Of a stretch of DNA of 17,151 bases, positions 7,101 through 14,576 are shown piece after piece. Positions within the stretch are counted from its first letter, which is position 1. The number at the start of each line of letters is the position of its first letter. A program made the translations under genes and the position numbers. The DNA is taken from contig JAAZAH010000176.1 in NCBI GenBank assembly GCA_012514415.1, positions 1 to 17,151 on the forward strand, written 5' to 3'. Below the pieces are notes generated by a model. The model did not search any database, was not told where the DNA came from, and saw only the letters and a list, made by a program, of their open reading frames with translations. The stretch comes from Sandaracinaceae bacterium (lineage in GTDB: Bacteria > Myxococcota_A > Polyangia > Polyangiales > Houyiibacteriaceae).

Positions 7101-10100
7101 GCTTCGCAACCCACGGTGCGTCTTCGGCCCTTCGGAGCCCGTCGACGCCGCGATGGAGGAGGTCGATGAGCTCGCTCGAGCGTCCCGCATCGCGCGCAAG
7201 CCTTCGCGTTCGATCGAGCCCAGACTCATCCCGAATCTCAATGGCAAGCGCCTCCATACGTCGCTCAAGCGCTTCATCCGGCCGGTTGAGCGTAACCTCG
7301 AGCGCATGCGCTGAAGCGTGAAGGAGTTCGGCCCGATCGGCCGCGTCAGCATCAAGCTGAGCGAGCCTTGCATCGATGCCCTCGAGGCCGACCGAAGCCT
7401 TCCCCTTGGCCGAAAGCGCCTCGACGAAGCGGAGCGCCTCGCCGGTCGATTGCGCAACGGCTTCGATCGCACCTTCGAGAAGCTCTTTGGCCTTATCGCC
7501 TTCACCGCGCTCATTGGCGATGTCGTGCAGCTCGTATAGCACCTCACCGACGCCAACATCGATCGCATCCTCGGGCGGACGCCGACGCACAAGCATCAAG
7601 AGCGTCCTATACGCTTTCTCCGAGCGGTCGAGCTGCCCCGCCTCACGCGCGAGCGCGCCTAGGGTAGCAAGCATCGGAGCGTTGGACATCGCCATCTTCG
7701 TCGCCGTCTCGACTTCCTCGAGCGCCGTTTCGAGATCGCCCTCGGCGCGTGCGACCTGACCGAGGAGATAGTGGACCTGGGCCCTCTCCGGCGTTCGCCT
7801 CCGTCCGAACTCTCCCGCAAGCTCGGTCAGGACCTCCTTGGCCTCATCGAGTGCACCGGTCGCGCGAAGCGCTTCAGCGAGGGAGAGCCGCGCTCCCTTA
7901 TCCTCACGATCGAGCTCGCTTGCAATCCGGAACATCGGGATCGCCTCTTTCGGCTGATGGAGCGTGTCGAAATAGAGGCTCGCGGCCTCCTTCGCGAGGG
8001 CGAGGCGAACGTCGTCCTTCGCAAACTCAGTCGCGTCAGCGAGCAGCTTCGCGAGCGGAGCGTGCGCGCCGTCTTCGCGGTATCTCTCCGCAAGAAGAGT
8101 GCGGATCTCGGCATTCGAAGGATCGAGCGCGCGCGCCGCTTCGAGGACCTCCGGAACACGATCTTCCCTCCCCGCCGCGATGAGCGAGCGCGCGAGGAGA
8201 AGCGAAATCGCGCTCTTTTCTTCGTCCGAGGTGATGGCGAGGCGACGCTCGAGCCACCGTGCCGCAGCTGCGTGCTCGTCCTGCTCGATGTGGAGCTCGG
8301 CCAGCGCATCGAGGGCGTCGGGACCTGCCTCGATCTCCACGACTCGCCGATAGGCCTCGATGGCACGTTGTCGATCTTCGAGCTCGAAGCGCGCGATCTC
8401 GGCGAGGCGACCGTAGAGCGCTCGAGCGTCCGAGCCGCTCAGCGACGCGGCCTGCTCACTCAAAAGATCGGCCAGCTCCTCAAATCTCCCGTACCGGCGA
8501 AGCACATCGTCGAGCGCTTCGATCGAGGCCATGTGGCCCGGGGCATCCACGAGATTTGCCCGGAGCGCTTCGATGCGTCCGCCCTCCCGCTCGATGCGAT
8601 CGACGAGACGTGCAAGGTCGAGCCGAAGCTCAATCCTCCGATCGCGATCCTCGGTAAGGGCGATCTCGCGCTTCCTCAGATCGAGGAGCTCGGGGAAGCG
8701 CCCCTCTTCCTCAAGAAGCTCACCAAGCGCGCGGAAAGACTCGGCATCCTCCGGAGCGTCGCGGAGGATATCGCGATAGAGATCGATGGCCGAGCTCCGA
8801 TCGCCTAGCTCCTTCGCAAAAATCGAGGCCGCGCGACGGCGATACTCAAGAGAACGTTCAAGTCCAATGGGCAAGCGTGCCCCTTCGATCAAGCGGCTGG
8901 CTTGCTCTCGGGCCTCTCCGCGCTCACCCAAGAGGGAAATGAGCTCGTCGAGAGCACGGATGGCCGCCTCCTCGGGGGCGAGCTCGCCTTTCGCCGAGGC
9001 GCCTCTCGAAAAGAGTCCGGAGGCGCGTTCGAAAAGCTCTCGAAGGGCGTCGAGTCGCTCGTTTTCCGGCGCGATCTCCGCAAGCTCCGCGTAGAGGTCG
9101 AGATTCGTCGGAAAGCGTGAAGCATAGCGGCCGAGCGCAGCAAAGAGCGCATCACCCTTCGTCTCCCTCAGCACCTCGACGTAGAGCCCGAGGAGCACAT
9201 CGCTTACGGACTCATCGGAGGCAGCATTCCGAAGGCTCTCCTCGGCGAGGTGGAGTCGCTCGCCCTGTCCGAGCCGGCGGATCTTTGCGCCGAGCTCATC
9301 CCTCGGGCTTAGGGCAAAGGCGTCCCGATACGCCTCAAAGGCGCCAGCATCATCCTTGAGACGCTCCTCGCGCAGTTCGCCCTCAAGGTTTCTGAAATGC
9401 GCGCGCCGAAGCGGGTCGTTCGTTGCTTCCGCCGCGCCAGCGATGGCGCTTACGAGCGCATCCGCCTCGTCGACGAGCGCTCCGAGCCGAAGCAGATCCG
9501 CTTCGATCCTCTCGTCCTCCGGATCGAGTGAAAGCGCCCGTCCGAGCGAGACGATCGCCTCGCGGTGGGCACCCGCTCGATCCTCTTGAAGCTTCGCCGC
9601 CTCTTTGAGAAGGAGGATCTTTGTCGCGTCGTCCTTCGCGAGCGAGAGCCTCTCTTCAAGAAGCGCGACAACGGGCTCCCATTCATCCGCGGCCAAATAC
9701 GCGCGAGCGAGCCCTTCGATCGCCAGCTCATGCGTTTCGGGCAAATCGGCAAGCCGTGCGAGGCCTTGGCGAGCAAGCTCGCTTCGCGGATCGCCTTCGA
9801 TGGCGCCGGCGAACGCCCGAACCGCATCGAGCGGTCGACCAAGGTACCGCTCGTACACTTCACCAATACGGCATCGGACTTCGGCGAGATGGTCGCCTTC
9901 GCGCTGCGCCGCGCGGTCGAGGAGCGAAGCCAGTTCTTCGTAACGCTCGGCCGCTTCGTAGAGCGATGCGAGCGCGTCAACCACCTCGGCGTCCTCACCA
10001 AAGCGTTCGGCGATCTGATGGAAGGTCGCGATGGCGTCTCCGAGACGCTCCAAACGATCTCGCTCGACCGAAGCGATCTCAAAAAGGTCCATCCGGATCT

Positions 10101-11685
10101 GGAAGGCACTCTCCGATCCCTCGATGCGTGTCCGAAGCGCTTCGATGAGCTCTTCCCATCGCTCCGCGGCGCGTAAGGTATCGATCAAAAGCCCGCGCGC
10201 TTCATCATCCGCGGGCTCGTCGCTCAGGCGCGCGCGAAGTGCCGCGATGGCGCGATCTTTTTCGCCGAGCTTCGAGGAGAGTTTTGCGGCTTCGAAGAAG
10301 AGCTTTCGGCGAGCGTCAATGCTCTGCTCGAGCGCACTCAAGCCTTCCACTGCGCGGAGCTGTTCTTCGAAGCGTTCGGCCTCGGAATGGATCGCGATCA
10401 GCCGACGATACACGCTTCGGGCCAGCTCGCGTTCCACTTCCGGCTCGGCGATGACGCGTTCGTAGAACGCTGCAGCGCGTTCGCGATCGCCGAGACTCTC
10501 CTCGGCTGCCCTCGCTGCATCCGCATAATAGACGGCGCGGAGCGCCGAATCCGCCACGCCTTCGGCGACCTCGGAGAGCACACCGATATAGCGGGTAAAA
10601 TCACCGGTCGCGAGCGCAATCTCGAGCGCGAGCGCGCGCGTCTCCTCATCCTCGACGCGGAGGCGGAGTGCGTCCTCAAGATGCGCGAAAGCCTGTTCCG
10701 CATCCCCTGTCTTCGCGAGCTTCGTCGCAGCTTCGCGGTGGAGGATAAGCTGCTCGCCCTCGTCAGCGATCGAAAGTGAGGCCGAGATGAGCTGCACCAC
10801 TTCCTCGGAACGGCCCTCGTCCGAATAGCGTGCACGAAGAAGCGTAAAGGCTTCGCGCTTCAGCTCGGCAGGGCATCCCTCAATCTCGGTGATCCGCTCG
10901 AGGAGCGCGGTGATCGCCGTATCGCCCATCCCCTCATTCATGAGCGCGCGGATCTCTTCAATCGCTTCATCGATCGCCCCGACGCGATCGAGGTAGAGCG
11001 CCGCGATCTCGAACCGGATCGGTGCCCCCTCCGCGGCGCCTAGTCGACCGATCCTCGTGCGAAGCAGCCCGATAAGCTCAAGCCATCGCTCTTGACGCTC
11101 GAGGAGGCGGCGCAGCTGCTCTTCGAGGCTAGGATCGCCCGGTCGATATTCGAGAAGGGCGATCAGGTAGTCGATGGCGCGATCGGGCGCGTCAGCGAAA
11201 TCTTTGGCGGTCTGAATCGCCTCTTCCAGAAGGCTCGTCGCGCGCTCTGCATCGCTCTGATTGCGCTCGATCTCCGCATCATACAGCGAGAGAAGCTCGT
11301 CCCAGCTTTCGGAAGACGTATACGCGACGGTCAGCCGCGGAAACGCCCAATCGAAAGAGCTCGGATCGCTCTCAAGAATCTTCCGAAGGAGCGAGAGGAG
11401 GGCAGGAGCCCCTTCCCCGTACCACTCCTCATGGAACCCGACCGCGCGCTGCGCAAGCTCCGTCGCCACATCCGCAGGGGGGCCCGCCTCGAGCGCCTGC
11501 CAGTAAAGTCGCGCGATTGGATCGGGGTGATTCGCCTCGCCGGCCCAATCCTCCAACGCATCCCAGCGCTCTAGCGCGCCGGGATCCTCCCTCACGTCTC
11601 GCGCCGCATCGAGGTACCTCTCGTCCTCGGGTTCGGGCGCGTTGAAGATGCTCTCAGTCCCGCCTGAAAAATCGCTCGTAGCCAT
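4144..11685 (-). CDS. Giant cytoplasmic TPR-repeat protein (about 2,513 residues)
   Basis: A single unbroken frame fills 44% of the window. The protein has no signal peptide and no membrane segment. It is rich in Ala, Leu, Glu and Arg and very poor in Cys. It consists almost wholly of TPR-like helix pairs. By eye there are about twenty modules of roughly 80-120 residues. Each opens with a helix of the type (E/G)-(R/E)-(W/F/Y)-E-E-L-x-x-L-L-x-x-R, followed by 'AxLYxExLGDxxxAIxxYxxALxxDPxDxxA'-style TPR helices. Such solenoids bind other proteins and act as scaffolds; no enzyme domain is visible. I chose ATG 11685 over a GTG two codons upstream because GGAG lies five bases before the ATG. A weak extended -10 promoter and a strong hairpin sit upstream, and an intrinsic terminator follows. 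Similar very large TPR proteins occur in myxobacteria-like genomes; their partners are mostly unknown. Confidence 0.93.
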   Translation of the reverse strand: MATSDFSGGTESIFNAPEPEDERYLDAARDVREDPGALERWDALEDWAGEANHPDPIARLYWQALEAGPPADVATELAQRAVGFHEEWYGEGAPALLSLLRKILESDPSSFDWAFPRLTVAYTSSESWDELLSLYDAEIERNQSDAERATSLLEEAIQTAKDFADAPDRAIDYLIALLEYRPGDPSLEEQLRRLLERQERWLELIGLLRTRIGRLGAAEGAPIRFEIAALYLDRVGAIDEAIEEIRALMNEGMGDTAITALLERITEIEGCPAELKREAFTLLRARYSDEGRSEEVVQLISASLSIADEGEQLILHREAATKLAKTGDAEQAFAHLEDALRLRVEDEETRALALEIALATGDFTRYIGVLSEVAEGVADSALRAVYYADAARAAEESLGDRERAAAFYERVIAEPEVERELARSVYRRLIAIHSEAERFEEQLRAVEGLSALEQSIDARRKLFFEAAKLSSKLGEKDRAIAALRARLSDEPADDEARGLLIDTLRAAERWEELIEALRTRIEGSESAFQIRMDLFEIASVERDRLERLGDAIATFHQIAERFGEDAEVVDALASLYEAAERYEELASLLDRAAQREGDHLAEVRCRIGEVYERYLGRPLDAVRAFAGAIEGDPRSELARQGLARLADLPETHELAIEGLARAYLAADEWEPVVALLEERLSLAKDDATKILLLKEAAKLQEDRAGAHREAIVSLGRALSLDPEDERIEADLLRLGALVDEADALVSAIAGAAEATNDPLRRAHFRNLEGELREERLKDDAGAFEAYRDAFALSPRDELGAKIRRLGQGERLHLAEESLRNAASDESVSDVLLGLYVEVLRETKGDALFAALGRYASRFPTNLDLYAELAEIAPENERLDALRELFERASGLFSRGASAKGELAPEEAAIRALDELISLLGERGEAREQASRLIEGARLPIGLERSLEYRRRAASIFAKELGDRSSAIDLYRDILRDAPEDAESFRALGELLEEEGRFPELLDLRKREIALTEDRDRRIELRLDLARLVDRIEREGGRIEALRANLVDAPGHMASIEALDDVLRRYGRFEELADLLSEQAASLSGSDARALYGRLAEIARFELEDRQRAIEAYRRVVEIEAGPDALDALAELHIEQDEHAAAARWLERRLAITSDEEKSAISLLLARSLIAAGREDRVPEVLEAARALDPSNAEIRTLLAERYREDGAHAPLAKLLADATEFAKDDVRLALAKEAASLYFDTLHQPKEAIPMFRIASELDREDKGARLSLAEALRATGALDEAKEVLTELAGEFGRRRTPERAQVHYLLGQVARAEGDLETALEEVETATKMAMSNAPMLATLGALAREAGQLDRSEKAYRTLLMLVRRRPPEDAIDVGVGEVLYELHDIANERGEGDKAKELLEGAIEAVAQSTGEALRFVEALSAKGKASVGLEGIDARLAQLDADAADRAELLHASAHALEVTLNRPDEALERRMEALAIEIRDESGLDRTRRLARDAGRSSELIDLLHRGVDGLRRAEDAPWVAKLYLLIAEIAEEDLGDLAIATNAAEKALTVEGEHQVGARLRLASLARARGDVETERELRRGLLSEELPPREAGENRYRLAELSMNTSEEETLALLKDAYAAEPLLERALPIIRTLASVEGAGQETLAFFGSLARESGDDALLLEYLERVALRDEANFEEIREAAMKAVMLEAHERAETLLHRAASFAEESGERSQASWAYRTLALHHEGIGDLKGAIEWSRRALATVDDDLRIPMQIELAEMARRPGGDLEVSAALYRELYDEGERERDIYLPLLDVLAELDDEAGHTDMVAILLDALIDIDARNEVRVRRAHYLLSKEERHYDAIDVLKDALDDQPEHAEAGALLTKIYEDLGYDEDLVELLHRKLDIAFDQDSRDEIVETSLKLGSLLGKVNPDDAVEIYRRALDRVRDDAGLIDALLALLGEDIEEDERLELLELRLGTQKGAEASALARELLAHYEAEGDAETALRILDLGFRANPSDDELRERLEETYRELDRRGPMAAFLLIDAKRLLSSDREAALERAYAGFEIFRDEVGSPEDALPYILELAQQSEGDGAISDLLIDAYQAAGRLNEAREVLGRELASDELSSERRVELYRLRARVHLGLSLSNEAVQDLEAAYELDSEGTVEELILALGEGRDAALSVSDRERFRALSFRLIELLNECERGDESREALAHYLSIEPSDEEALRRLIEVDTAIENWAGVAWACARLVEISEGEAQVEAVLALADASEAAGTPADARGPLESVLASQPSEPRLRERLKEIYKASGAYLELAEIELAEAALAPDDETRFELYRHAGELFVGAGEYERALMALEAAYGIHPEDHRTVVALIDARTAWGQLAEAGALLESAIENHPKRRSPELSELQHRMARLASVGGDRRLEMDWLNQALLTDKQNLHAATELAELAMELGEYDTAMEALRAITLSKVDGPMSRAMAFLKQAQISHERGESRRALLWARKARTEDPELQEAVDFLRELGES

Positions 11686-11712
11686 CCACACTCCGATCGC
11701 AGTTGCGCGGAC

Positions 11713-11744
11713 AGCATAACAAGAGGACAGCCAAATTGGATCAA
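11713..11744 (-). promoter_or_regulatory. Weak candidate promoter for the giant TPR gene
   Basis: Read on the minus strand, TTGATC (11739-11744) and an extended -10 of the TG-n-TATGCT type (TATGCT at 11713-11718, TGT at 11719-11721) are 20 bases apart. This spacing is long, so the extended -10 would carry most of the weight. Transcription would start about 20 bases before ATG 11685, leaving just room for the GGAG ribosome site. Confidence 0.3.
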
Positions 11745-11783
11745 GTAATCCAGCCCGTAGGCGATAAGTTCGGCTCCCCTCAA

Positions 11784-11827
11784 ACGTTCAGGTCAGCGCT
11801 CCTCTCGGCGTTGGCTGACCTGAACGT
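11784..11827 (-). terminator. Perfect 14-bp hairpin after the dehydrogenase gene
   Basis: The 14-base arms (ACGTTCAGGTCAGC at 11784-11797 and its exact complement at 11814-11827) enclose a 16-base loop. On the minus strand the hairpin starts 14 bases after the dehydrogenase stop. The tail after the stem is only TTGAGG, so it is a poor intrinsic terminator by sequence. It may end or protect the upstream mRNA, or serve as a protein-binding inverted repeat ahead of the TPR gene. A separate 12-base palindrome, CGAAGCGCTTCG, lies between it and the stop codon (11829-11840). Confidence 0.5.
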
Positions 11828-11841
11828 CCGAAGCGCTTCGC

Positions 11842-12588
11842 TCAGAGCGCGGCGCCGCCGTCGACGTCGATCGTCCGCGCGTTGAAATAATCGCATTCGA
11901 GGACGAACTTCACCGCGAGCCAGAGATCCTCCGGCGTCCCGGGACGTCCGACTGGGATCATCTTCGCGATGGCCTCGCGCGCCGCTTGGTTCATCCCCTG
12001 AGTCATCGGCGTGTCGACCAGCCCGGGCGCGATCGCACCAAACCGGATCCCATAGGGAGCGAATTCGCGAGCCCAAGTCACCGTATTGGCCGCGAGCGCC
12101 GCCTTCGCCGAGACGTAGTTCGACTGACCACGATTCCCGTGACGGGCGACGGAGCTCATGTTGACGACGACACCGGGGCGGACGTCATTTTCAATCATGT
12201 ATGCGACGACCTCTCGCACCATGAAAACCGCCCCCGTAAGGTTCACTCCAATGACCGCGTCCCAGTCTTTCTTCGGGAATTTCACGACCTCACCCGTATG
12301 ACGATCCTTTTTGACGAGGAGTCCGTCGCGGATGATTCCGGCGTTATTGATGAGCGAGTTCAGACCACCCATCGACTCCGCAGCCCACTTCACGAAGGAT
12401 TCGATATCGTCCGGATCGCTCACATCGAAGCGGCGACGATGGATGCCCTCCGGGAGCTCGGCCAGTTTTTCTTCGTTCACGTCGCCTACCGCAACGCTTG
12501 CCCCTGCCTCGAGGAGACGCTTTGCGAAATGCGCGCCCATTCCTTGAGCGCCACCCGTGACGATGATCTTCAGATCCGAGAGGTTCAT
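11842..12588 (-). CDS. Short-chain dehydrogenase/reductase (FabG-like)
   Basis: This 248-residue classical SDR oxidoreductase has the cofactor loop TGGAQGMG (11-18), NNAG (81-84), Asn116 in the GVNLTG segment, a Ser at 145/146 and the Tyr158-x3-Lys162 active-site pair, ending in DVDGGAAL. The acidic Asp36 after the second strand favours NAD over NADP. The Ser-Tyr spacing is one residue shorter than in typical FabG if Ser146 is the catalytic one. A charged insert (KKDRHTGEVVKFPKKDW, 93-109) after NNAGIIRDGLLV is seen in a subgroup of FabG-like enzymes. The substrate is probably a 3-hydroxyacyl thioester or related alcohol, but this cannot be fixed from sequence. ATG 12588 is preferred over a longer frame because AGGA lies a few bases upstream and the Rossmann motif begins at the expected place. 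It lies 162 bases after the preceding gene on this strand. Confidence 0.92.
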   Translation of the reverse strand: MNLSDLKIIVTGGAQGMGAHFAKRLLEAGASVAVGDVNEEKLAELPEGIHRRRFDVSDPDDIESFVKWAAESMGGLNSLINNAGIIRDGLLVKKDRHTGEVVKFPKKDWDAVIGVNLTGAVFMVREVVAYMIENDVRPGVVVNMSSVARHGNRGQSNYVSAKAALAANTVTWAREFAPYGIRFGAIAPGLVDTPMTQGMNQAAREAIAKMIPVGRPGTPEDLWLAVKFVLECDYFNARTIDVDGGAAL

Positions 12589-12636
12589 GCTTTCCTGCCT
12601 TTCCCGGCCATGAGCCGGAGGTAATTCTCCAGGGTG

Positions 12637-12655
12637 ATATGCGGAGTGTGCATAT
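12637..12655 (-). promoter_or_regulatory. Inverted repeat upstream of the dehydrogenase gene
   Basis: ATATGC (12637-12642) and GCATAT (12650-12655) form 6-base inverted half-sites with a 7-base spacer, centred about 58 bases before the dehydrogenase ATG. The AT-rich half-sites stand out in GC-rich surroundings and overlap a possible -10 (AATATG on the minus strand). It could be an operator for the dehydrogenase gene, but this is a visual match only. Confidence 0.25.
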
Positions 12656-12750
12656 TTTCGAGGCGCTTTCAGCCCGAATCCTCCGAGGCTTGATTCGCAG
12701 GCTCCGATCCGAGGCAAAGGAAAATCCCGACGCCGCACGGAGCGCGCGAT

Positions 12751-13260
12751 TCAACGCACCTCGAGGCGGGCGCCCAGCTCGCCTAGGGAGGCCTCGAGGA
12801 GCGGGTAAAACGTCGCATAGCGGATCCGGCGGCGCTCGCCCATCAGCTCGAGCTCGAGCTCGGCGCCATCTTCGTTGAGAAAGAGCATCTTCAGAGAGAG
12901 TCCGTAAAGCGCCGCGAGGAAGCAGCCGAACTGTCCAAACATCTCTTCGCCCGTGCCCTCGATTACGGCGAGCGATGCCTGCTCGCGGCGGAGTGCTTCC
13001 AGCAGCCCCTCAATCACGCCGGCCATCAACTCACGGAACGGCTTCTCCTCGACTCTTTCCGCCGAGCGATACCCGACGAAAAGTTCGCCATCTTCGCTTC
13101 TCCGCAGGCCAACGAGCTCGACGCGCGCGAGAATGAGTAGGCCGAGGCTTTCGCGGCCGAGAAGCGCACTGAGCGAGCCCAGCGAGGGCGCATTTTCAAC
13201 CATCGCCTCGAGCCATCCATCGCGTGCGATGGATTCGAGACTTCGCCCCTCACCGCTCAA
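12751..13260 (-). CDS. Uncharacterised 169-residue protein coupled to the epimerase gene
   Basis: I do not recognise this protein with confidence. It has an alpha/beta look, with a hydrophobic strand LGLLILARVELVGL (39-52), then GYRSAERVEEKPFRELMAGVIEGLLEAL (63-90), a second helix MFGQFGCFLAALYGL (107-121) and an acidic strand pair near 125-141. The 'YxS-x-R ... L-x-x-G-x-x-x-G-L' segment resembles the heme-NO-binding (HNOB)/V4R-like group of small-ligand sensor folds, but this is weak; I cannot identify the haem-ligand histidine. The likely start is TTG 13260, which overlaps the epimerase stop by four bases (TTGA) with GAGG seven bases upstream. An ATG at 13203 would give 150 residues. It is almost certainly co-transcribed with the epimerase gene. 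Confidence 0.7.
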   Translation of the reverse strand: MSGEGRSLESIARDGWLEAMVENAPSLGSLSALLGRESLGLLILARVELVGLRRSEDGELFVGYRSAERVEEKPFRELMAGVIEGLLEALRREQASLAVIEGTGEEMFGQFGCFLAALYGLSLKMLFLNEDGAELELELMGERRRIRYATFYPLLEASLGELGARLEVR

Positions 13261-14216
13261 CCTTGCGCCTCGCGGTACCAAGCGATCGTGCGGAGCAGCC
13301 CATCTTCGAGCTCAATCTTCGCCCGAAATCCGAGGAGCCGCTCCGCCTTTCGGATGTCGGGAATGCGAAGCTCGACGTCGGGAAAATTCCACTCGATGAA
13401 CTCGATCGGTGACTTGCTTTCCGAAAGGCGGACGATGAGGCGGGCAAGTTGATAGATGGTGATCGCACTCCGGGCATTGCCGATATTGAACGCCTCGCCG
13501 ATCGCGCGTTCGTTCTCGAGGGTCAGGAGGACGGCGTCGACGATATCGTCGATGAAGCACCACGCGCGGATTTGGTCGCCCTCGTTGTGAATATGAATGG
13601 GCTCGTTCTTCAGCGCGCGGACAACGAAATTGTGGATCGCCCCTTCTCCCACCTGCCCGGGCCCATAGATATTGAACGGGCGAATCGAGCAGGTGGGTAG
13701 ATCGTACTGCTTATAATAGTTGTTGGCGAGATGTTCGGTCGCGAGCTTGCTCACGGCATAGGTCCAGCGCGCTTCGCCGACCGCGCCGAGGCTCGTCACG
13801 TCGGCCTCTTGCACGCGAAAGGCATAGCTGCCGAAGACCTCGCTCGTGCTGAAATCGATGAGCCGCCTGAGGCCGGGCACAGCGCGCGCCGCACGGAGCA
13901 CATTCATGGTCCCGAGTAGCGCCACCTCCATCGTTTCAACGGGCGAACGGAGCACGGTGTCGACGCCAGCAAGGCTCGCCATATGGACGATATAATCCGC
14001 GCCCTCGACCGCTTCATTCACCGCCTCTTCGTCGCGGACATCGGCCTTTATCAGCTCGACGTTCGGATGACTGAGGAGCGAGGTCTTACCAATCGCGTCG
14101 CGCTTGAGGTTGTCGAGTATGCGTACCCGGTTCTCGTCAACGAGCCGAGCAGCGAGTGCGCTACCGATAAAACCCGCACCTCCTGTTATGAGTATCGTCG
14201 CGCCTCGAATTGCCAT
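13257..14216 (-). CDS. NAD-dependent nucleotide-sugar epimerase/dehydratase
   Basis: This 319-residue extended-SDR enzyme has the dinucleotide-binding loop TGGAGFIGS (11-19), Asp35 at the end of the second strand (NAD preference), HMASLAG (78-84), the FSTSEVFG segment (122-129) with catalytic Thr/Ser, Tyr153-x3-Lys157 and RPFNIYGPGQ (179-188). The last segment is typical of UDP-glucose 4-epimerase, dTDP-glucose dehydratase and UDP-glucuronate decarboxylase relatives. The protein therefore acts on a nucleotide sugar for surface polysaccharide or glycan synthesis; the exact sugar cannot be read off. It begins at ATG 14216 and has normal family length. It is the first gene of a minus-strand unit with the 169-residue protein, and no other sugar gene is in view. 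A hairpin with a T-tract sits about 135 bases upstream on the same strand. Confidence 0.92.
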   Translation of the reverse strand: MAIRGATILITGGAGFIGSALAARLVDENRVRILDNLKRDAIGKTSLLSHPNVELIKADVRDEEAVNEAVEGADYIVHMASLAGVDTVLRSPVETMEVALLGTMNVLRAARAVPGLRRLIDFSTSEVFGSYAFRVQEADVTSLGAVGEARWTYAVSKLATEHLANNYYKQYDLPTCSIRPFNIYGPGQVGEGAIHNFVVRALKNEPIHIHNEGDQIRAWCFIDDIVDAVLLTLENERAIGEAFNIGNARSAITIYQLARLIVRLSESKSPIEFIEWNFPDVELRIPDIRKAERLLGFRAKIELEDGLLRTIAWYREAQG

Positions 14217-14576
14217 GGTGTCTTTCTCGTTATCGCCCGCGCAGAAAAATTCGAGCTCTCAGCCTATCCCTTTCCGGAAACCGTGGCGAGCCTTCAGCAG
14301 GTCGGCGGTCCATCGGTCGGTCGCTCCTCGGCAAAGTGACGCCAAAACACCGCTGCGGAACCTCCGCAGCGCAACGCATCCGACGGCGCAGCTCTCCTAA
14401 AGCCTCCGAGAGGCAGCGCCCTTCGGCTCCGAACCGGACCGCATCCGATCCCCGTCAAGCGGAAGACGTCCCTCACGGTTGCCACCATCTTCTCCGCCGC
14501 TGTCTCCACCACCTTCGATCGCCCGCGGCCGAGCACCATCCGAAAGCAACACGAGGCTTTACATGGCAATTGGCGC
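14217..14576. other. Divergent intergenic region (360 bases)
   Basis: This stretch lies between the divergent epimerase and cyclase/ATPase-like genes and should hold promoters for both. I see no convincing -35/-10 pair on either strand and no convincing gene. Its clearest element is the hairpin at 14351-14371. Near the right end, an ATG at 14563 has a better ribosome site than the long gene's own start but reads only five codons. Confidence 0.6.
14351..14371 (-). terminator. Terminator-like hairpin in the epimerase upstream region
   Basis: The 9-base arms CGCTGCGGA (14351-14359) and TCCGCAGCG (14363-14371) pair perfectly around a 3-base loop. On the minus strand the stem is followed by GTGTTTTGGC, a short T-tract. 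It would end a minus-strand transcript that starts to its right. It could be an attenuator in the epimerase leader or the end of a small RNA. The T-tract is only four bases, so termination strength is uncertain. Confidence 0.45.

Noticed and set aside
7771..8808. Long plus-strand open frame (345 codons) inside the giant TPR gene
   Set aside because: It is the complementary reading of a GC-rich, Glu/Leu/Arg-rich coding gene. The translation has no recognisable motif, and the minus-strand frame is unbroken with clear TPR periodicity. The same applies to 6484-7314 and 9565-10176.
12589..12738. N-terminal extension of the dehydrogenase (50 codons)
   Set aside because: The extension is unlike SDR N-termini, and a good ribosome site lies just before ATG 12588.
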